Below, in pieces: positions 58,616 to 64,000 of a stretch of DNA of 64,000 nucleotides (positions within the stretch are counted from its first letter, which is position 1; each line of letters begins with the position of its first letter). The notes below the pieces were generated by a model that saw only the letters and a list, made by a program, of their open reading frames with translations, was not told the origin of the DNA and ran no database searches. Both the position numbers and the translations under genes were made by a program. The DNA is from Acanthococcus lagerstroemiae (Eukaryota; Arthropoda; Insecta; Hemiptera; Eriococcidae): NCBI GenBank assembly GCA_031841125.1, contig CM063106.1:8742001-8806000 (forward strand), given 5' to 3'.

Positions 58616-59185
58616 GTGAGTTCGATTGTGTGTGTTTGTGTTTAGCAGGAACTTGACCGGCTGTGGACTGGGCCAAAATCGCCTTGTCCGCAGTTCCAGG
58701 GCTTTTGGATGAAGTGTTTCATGGGTACAGGAATTGGCAGGTACAACGAAGCCCTTGTCAAACAAATTTAGGGCTAGTAATAGTTCATCTTCCTGCCCAG
58801 GGAGATACTTATGCGGAGTGAGTTTTCTCAGAACATCTTCCGAGTCGGTAAATTTAGTAAAATATCTTCTTCTCCCCGCCCTCCCTCCTCTGTTGATAAA
58901 ATCGGATTTGGGATCGGCAGATGGCAAGATTTAAAAAGTGTTGACGTTTTTTGCTTTTTGATTTCAAATTAGTCTGTTGGCAAAGTCGGTTTTTTAGTTG
59001 ACCAAATTAAAATTTTCAGCGGTGGCAAAAGTAAGTTCCCTTTAACCCCCCCCCCCCCCCCCACTAAAAGGTAAAGTCGCTTCGGTATATCCTTGTTCTT
59101 GCTCCTTTATTCGTATGATTGGTCCCGCAGTGGTCTCGTATGAGTATGGAAATGTGAGTTGCAACATCATGCAGGAAAGGTGTAA
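58616..59185. other. Intron after the homeodomain exon
   Basis: Starts with GTGAGT. No coding sequence; a run of about 16 C at 59047-59062. Confidence 0.6.
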
Positions 59186-59690
59186 TCATTCTGCGTCGCT
59201 TGTATGACAAACAGTAATTCATTTTATTGTCAATCTTTCCACTCATGTCTGAGTGCTGGTGGTCGCGGTAGCGCGACTTTCTTAGCTGGTTAGTCGTGGT
59301 AGTTTGCCGTTGCCTTCCCACAGTTTGTTGCGTTAGAGTTTTCCTTCTCTGTGCCGAAAAGTGTGCAGCCGCCCCGCAGTTCTCTTACTAGCCACGTGTT
59401 TTTATGGCATTGAGTAAGCTGGCCATGATGTGCACATACTCAATCAGTCTTTTAGGTCCGGTGGTAACACGTGTTGCGATTGTAGTACCTTGTTCGTTCG
59501 AATTGACGGGGATTACAGAGCCACCTCGATTGATACTGTTGTCGATGTGTTCGCAAGGATGTTAGCGGGGGGTATTCGAATTGCACTAGATTTCCGGCGT
59601 TGGTGGAATTCGAACCCGAGACGCGAGGATTGCGATTCGGGCACGTTAACCACTCGGCCGGCCACACAATGGCCAAACAGTAATTGAAGT
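59186..59690 (-). repeat. Long tRNA-derived SINE, second family
   Basis: Minus-strand. The head near 59690-59585 has box A (GGCCGAGTGGTTAA) and box B (GGTTCGAATTCC), a tRNA-Ser-like RNA polymerase III promoter. A tail of about 400 bp ends with the segment GGCAACGGCAAACTACC and GCTAAGAAAGTCGCG, shared with 26370-26425. Not a functional tRNA: the stem ends do not pair well and no terminator follows closely. Confidence 0.65.
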
Positions 59691-60756
59691 CACTGAAATA
59701 ATTTGTATGACAGTCAATTATAAGGGCCATTGCAATGAAGTGACAAGTAAAGCTTGAACCAGTATTAATTGTTCACTTATTTGACCAGTTGACAGGGGCG
59801 CCGGAAGAAACGATTTTTCCAGGCAGGGGGGCACTAATGAAGAAATTTTTATGGCAAATAATTATAGTATGTAGGTATAGGGATTGAAATATTTGTATTT
59901 GTTGGAAAAAAATTACAGAAGGCCTGCATAATTAATAATGGACTTTAATTCAATTACCTATCTGTAATTTGAGATTGACCCAGGGGCAAAATGATACTTT
60001 TGCCCCGCGATCAGTTTCCAATCTGTCAGCTCATAAAATTTTAGCTTGTTGATTATTGACATTAATTTGAACCAAATATTGGTTTAATTGAAGAACAACT
60101 GAAACTGATCGTCGTCTAATTTTTATTTAGTATACTTTTGTGGGGGACATGGGGTGGCCCGCTGTGTTTTAATCATTTGAAATTTTCCAGAGTTAGTAAC
60201 TTGAGCAATTTCAGTTGAAAAATTTTTATATATTGCATTCTTATTCAGTTGGAGGACTCTAAAATTTTAGTTTTTGTCAGCTGAAAAAATTCAAACTTTT
60301 CCCCCATCCTCCCAGAAAAAGTTGTTTCGCCACAGTACCGACTGTCATATAATTTTAGTGGCGCTTACGACTGTCTGTCATATAAATGATATTTTATCTG
60401 TGCATTCCTCCTGAAGGAAAACTTCCAAAAGAGGAGACAAGTTTTGGTATTTTTTGTCAAATTTCCAGTTTTTGTTGAGTTGTCAATATGAACAACCGAG
60501 CTGAACTGATAATGTTACATTCCTGGTTGCACTGATGGCCATGAACTGGTAACACGTTTTTAAACTCCTGCGGCAACCTAGCCATGTTGTTAAAATCAAA
60601 GCATCCACTCTCATTCTCCGTCTCATTTCCTTCACCACCAAGAGATTCATTACTCAAACTGAGAAATTTTTTGTAATTTAAAATTTTTTGTCCCCATTTT
60701 TATTTTTTGTTTTGTTAATATTTCTTCTCAAATTGAAATAAAAAGAAAATATATGT
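59691..60756. other. Intron spacer
   Basis: AT-rich; nothing firm. CAGGGGCGCCGG at 59794 looks like one end of a hAT-type element, but no partner end was found. Confidence 0.4.
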
Positions 60757-61186
60757 ATATGTTACCGTTAATGTGTATAATCAGTTAAAGTATATAATTT
60801 CATTATGATGCTCATTAGTTTCTGGCCCCTAATTTCTCCCCTTACGAAGTATGTAATTGGCTGCACATTTTGGAGGTCTTTAATTTTGGTTTTTTTACAC
60901 AACAATTCAAAATTTTAGCCTGGTTGCTTTGGAAGAACGCCTACCAAGGGCTATGAATGGTGAGAATCTAAAACTTTTGATTGTTTTTGGCCTCGGCATT
61001 ATGCTCTTTGAAGTCGTCAAAACTGAAAAATTCTAAATGAGGTATAGACTAATGAGAATTACAGATTTTTCTGAATTTCACCCCTATCCGTCAGTGAGAG
61101 AAACAAATGAAGGGCAGAAAATTGATAAGTATTTTGCAAAATTATACATTTTAGCTGATTGTACACATTAACGGTAACATATATAT
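60757..61186 (-). mobile_element. Fold-back MITE, copy 2
   Basis: Ends ATGTTACCGTTAATGTGTAT and its complement ATACACATTAACGGTAACAT-type (GTACACATTAACGGTAACAT here); same family as 55757-56169 but with the middle reversed (GGTATAGACTAATGAGAATT, CTGAATTTCACCC). Confidence 0.75.
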
Positions 61187-62105
61187 GACATTATTTTTGT
61201 TGAATTTGCAGTATTATTTGTCAGATTGACAATATTTTGTTATCAAATTTACCATTCATTCTCTATATCGAATTAAGTACATTTTTGTCAGTTTGACCGA
61301 TTTTTTCAAACAAATGTACAAGTTACCTTCAATTAAAAAAAAAAATCAGCAAATTCATTAAATGTGAATGTCGCCTTAAGAAATGAAGAATATAGGAAAA
61401 TTGTCCAATATCTACCAAAATACTACAAAGTTGTTTTTCTTTTTTGCTGATCGTAAGACTTTGAAAATTTCCAAAGGTCAGTTAATAACTTGAATTTATC
61501 ACCAGGTTTTGAACAAAGAGGGTAGGGGATGTTTCCGTAAATTAAAATTATCGATTTTGATCGATTGAAATCGATAAGAAAAATTAGCGATTTTTACAGC
61601 TCTAATCGGTAACAACGACAGTGAATTTTTCCTTTTTTTCTTGTATCTTCGTGTTGTTACTGCGGGGGGTGGGGGGAGCTGGAGCGGCTCGTCCATTCAT
61701 CTTTCAGAGTTGGAAAATTGGCAATTTCAAGTGTTCATTTCACGAAGTTACGCTTCTTAGGAGTTTTATTTTATTTTATTTATTTATTTATTTATTTAAA
61801 TTTAAGAAAAAATGGAAATCCTTTGTTTTTTTTGGCTTAATATTTTGGAAATTTTAGATTCTTGTCACCTCAATAATTGCCTCGTTACGACCTTGATAGA
61901 GGAGCGGTTTTCAAAGATCAAACGTAGGAAACTGATAGAATCGTTTTCGCAAATTTTTCATGACAGTCGTATCCACGGATAAAACCGTCTTGAATGCCGG
62001 TATTTAATTCTGATTCGCTACTTGGTTCTAAATTGGTTTAACAAGGTAAAGATGATAAAAACTAAAAAATATTGTTCCAGTTTAGGTATGCTTTTGGGCC
62101 CTGAC
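61187..62105. other. Intron spacer
   Basis: AT-rich; a TTTA tandem run at about 61774-61798. No gene. Confidence 0.5.
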
Positions 62106-62835
62106 TAAATCCCGATTAAACGGATTACAAATGACTCAAAACGAAATCGTAAGAAGCATCCTCAACATCAGATCTAGAGACAAAGTCGAAAACACAATGT
62201 TATATACGCCATGACCAAAGCGGAAACGATCACATATAAAGTCAAAAAACTAAAATTCAGATACGCAGGATCAAGGGCGAAACTATTAGGTGGTGTGGGG
62301 CGGTTGAACCCCCCCCCCCCCCAATAATTTGGCAGTCGGCAAATTTTGAAACAGTTCATTCGAATTTTTCATTTTTTATGAATGTTTGTTTGTTTATTTA
62401 TTTTTTTTCAATTACAAAATATTTCGATTAAAAAATCGGCAAATTATTAATTTTTAATAGATTTTGTCGGCGAATTTCTAGTTTTCAAAAAATATTTGTC
62501 GGCAAATTTTCCTCCCCACCTTCCCCCGTCGACTGAAAGTCAAATTTCGCCTCTGCGCAGGACACTTTAGCCAGGGAAAAATACGACAAATAGCATAAAA
62601 GACTGACTGACTGGATTCCGTACGGAAGCACGACGAAAAAGGGAAGACCAGCAAGTTAGCGGTGGGACGAAATTGACAGGAGAGTTGGGCCAACCTGGGG
62701 AAGAGTGGCAAAGAACAGAGTTTCATGGAAAAAAATAGGGGAGGCCTGTGCCCGTGAGTTGAGTTGGTTGAAACGATTATGTACTATCTATGGCTGTATA
62801 ACAATAATAATTTAAAAAAAAATTAGTAAATTACA
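62106..62835 (+). pseudogene. LINE ORF2 3' end, split by a MITE
   Basis: Before the MITE: EIVRSILNIRSRDKVENTML, then TKAETITYKVKKLKFRYAG. After it: SQGKIRQIA, RPASWRWDEIDRRVGPTWGR and AKNRVSWKKIGEACAREL. These are the closing motifs of arthropod LINE ORF2 proteins (the RDKIRN...T.V.D...KLKW.WAGH...GRP..RW.D.I...G..W...A.DR..W...GEAY series). Frameshifts are needed to read them together. It ends in an AATAATAATTTAAAAAAAAA tail. Confidence 0.75.
62272..62555. mobile_element. hAT-type MITE family 1, nested in a LINE
   Basis: 284 bp, ends CAAGGGCGAAAC and TTTCGCCTCTG, target duplication CGCAGGAT (62264-62271) / CGCAGGAC (62556-62563). Reverse-orientation relative of 26070-26359. It interrupts the LINE at the conserved YAG(H) position, so it is younger than the LINE. 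Contains a long C run (about 62309-62322). Confidence 0.88.
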
Positions 62836-63307
62836 AATCAATAAATAAATAAATACCTTTAATTAAAAAAACAGGATCTCAGCCTTCAGCCTTTGCATTA
62901 GGAGAGGGGAAGCATAAGTTCCGCTTGTAGGAAGAAAATTTGTGCAGGCCTGACGACAGAGCAAGGGGATTCCATATGGGTCCATGCTTTTTTAGAGGGT
63001 CTGGGGATCCAGACTTTTTCAAAGAGCAGGGTTTTCGAATGTCTCTCTCGATTTAATTCTATTTTAGTGGTTTTGTATTCCGTGCTCCATTTTCCTTCTG
63101 GGTCCAGATTTTCTCTCGATGACCCTGCATTTAAGATTTCTATAGTCATACCCTTCACCCTGTAATGCTAGCATACGCGTGTTACGTAAGCGACTTGACT
63201 TTTTTCTGTGCTCTGATTTGTGTTGTGATCTTATACTGCAATGAGTGTGGTTTTTGCCATAGATGCAATGTAATACGCAGAGGAGCTTAATGGGTGTCCT
63301 GTGCTGA
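62836..63307. other. Intron spacer
   Basis: No gene recognised. Confidence 0.5.
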
Positions 63308-63430
63308 GGTCTGGTTGGCCGAGTGGATAGCGCGTTTGTCTCAGAATCGGGAGGTGGTTTTTCGGCCAGAAGGGAAGAGAGCTAAGACAGTCCTAACAGC
63401 CTCCCCGACGTCTCTGAAGTAATGCTCTCC
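63308..63430 (+). repeat. tRNA-derived SINE with internal deletion
   Basis: Starts GGTCTGGTTGGCCGAGTGG like the 48512 copy but jumps from GGGAGGT directly to GGTTTTTCGGCC, losing box B and about 60 bases. The body then continues (AAGACAGTCCTAACAG, CTCCCCGACGTCTCTGA). Confidence 0.85.
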
Positions 63431-64000
63431 GTTATGAGTGTTATTCGAAATTGTTTCACAGAATCGTGTCCTTTAGTGGCGCTGCAGTTACCATTTCTTC
63501 TGCCTGGAAATCGTACGACTTTCTTCAGATGTAACGTGCTTATAGAGGCGGATAGTTGTGGATAAATCTGCCGAAGCCGGACTGGTGGACTGTCAAAAAT
63601 GAACGTAATTTGACGCTTCTAGAAAAATTTGTGAAAACGAGACCCCTGAAACAATTATCTCCGCCTTGTTCCAAATCCATCTATTCGCCCCTGTGAACGT
63701 ACAACCTGATTTTCTTACCAGCTGAAATTGCAATGTATCAAAATTCTGGCAATGTCAATCCATATCTCTGTCTTCCTACGTTTTAATTGAAATTATCTAG
63801 CAGTACTACTGGACAAATCAGAATCCCTGATTATGCCGCGTTTCTATCTCAGGTTAGATGATGATACTGCGGATGTAGCATAGAATATAGGAATTTCCTG
63901 GATAATGTTAAAATTACTATGCAGATAAGACGGTTTTGCGAACATCCGCCGTTGAATTCGCCGGAAGTGGTGGTTGCCCGGGTATTTCTAATTTGTCATT
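63431..64000. other. Intron, right edge
   Basis: No coding sequence recognised; the zfh1 C-terminal finger exon is not here. Confidence 0.5.

Noticed and set aside
58616..64000. C-terminal zinc-finger exon(s) of zfh1
   Set aside because: No HTG(E/K)(K/R)P-type linker or C2H2 pair in any frame; the cluster must lie further right.
1..64000. CRISPR arrays, operons, phage or virus-like genes
   Set aside because: None seen; the intron-exon structure, SINEs and MITEs show animal nuclear DNA.

Overview
This is animal nuclear DNA, almost certainly from an arthropod and most likely an insect. It is AT-rich, has huge introns with GT-AG splice sites, and is full of small DNA transposons, tRNA-derived SINEs and LINE remnants. 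It carries most of one recognisable host gene, the orthologue of Drosophila zfh1 (vertebrate ZEB1/ZEB2), on the + strand. No other host gene, rRNA gene, stand-alone tRNA gene, CRISPR array or bacterial feature was seen. The species cannot be fixed from the sequence.

Four zfh1 exons are well supported: 21146-21435 (zinc fingers 1-2), 52014-52154 (finger 3 and most of finger 4), 56663-57805 (end of finger 4, finger 5, polyasparagine tract, acidic linker) and 57926-58615 (homeodomain and PLDLS CtBP-binding motif). Every junction from 21435 onward is phase 0. Together they encode about 754 residues. The N-terminus must come from an exon ending in phase 1. The C-terminal zinc-finger cluster lies beyond the right edge of the window.

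Layout. 1-14 kb is non-coding sequence upstream of the gene. It holds a pogo-like element, SINEs and a dead jockey-type reverse transcriptase, with CpG-retaining blocks near 4 kb and 10 kb. 14.2-15.0 kb is a CpG-rich, promoter-like block with six CACCTG/CAGGTG sites, the motif bound by ZEB/Zfh1 proteins themselves, and a possible first coding exon. 15-21 kb is intron-like. 21.4-52.0 kb is a 30.6-kb intron holding an R1-like LINE with a 16-bp target duplication, many hAT MITEs, a 1.27-kb fold-back element, and a CpG-rich GAGA-flanked block at 28.9-29.65 kb. That block contains a tiny ATG exon that could splice in phase 0 to the finger-3 exon, predicting a short isoform without fingers 1-2. 52-58.6 kb holds the remaining exons, among SINEs, MITEs and a dead hAT transposase. 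58.6-64 kb is the next intron.

The coding exons encode a DNA-binding repressor: N-terminal fingers that read CACCT sites, a CtBP-recruiting linker and a divergent homeodomain. The most interesting non-coding signals are the self-recognition site cluster at the putative promoter, the candidate internal promoter, inverted repeat pairs flanking exon 52014-52154 and the exon pair 56663-58615 (possible circular RNAs), and dispersed tracts of a very degenerate repeat of about 20 bp.
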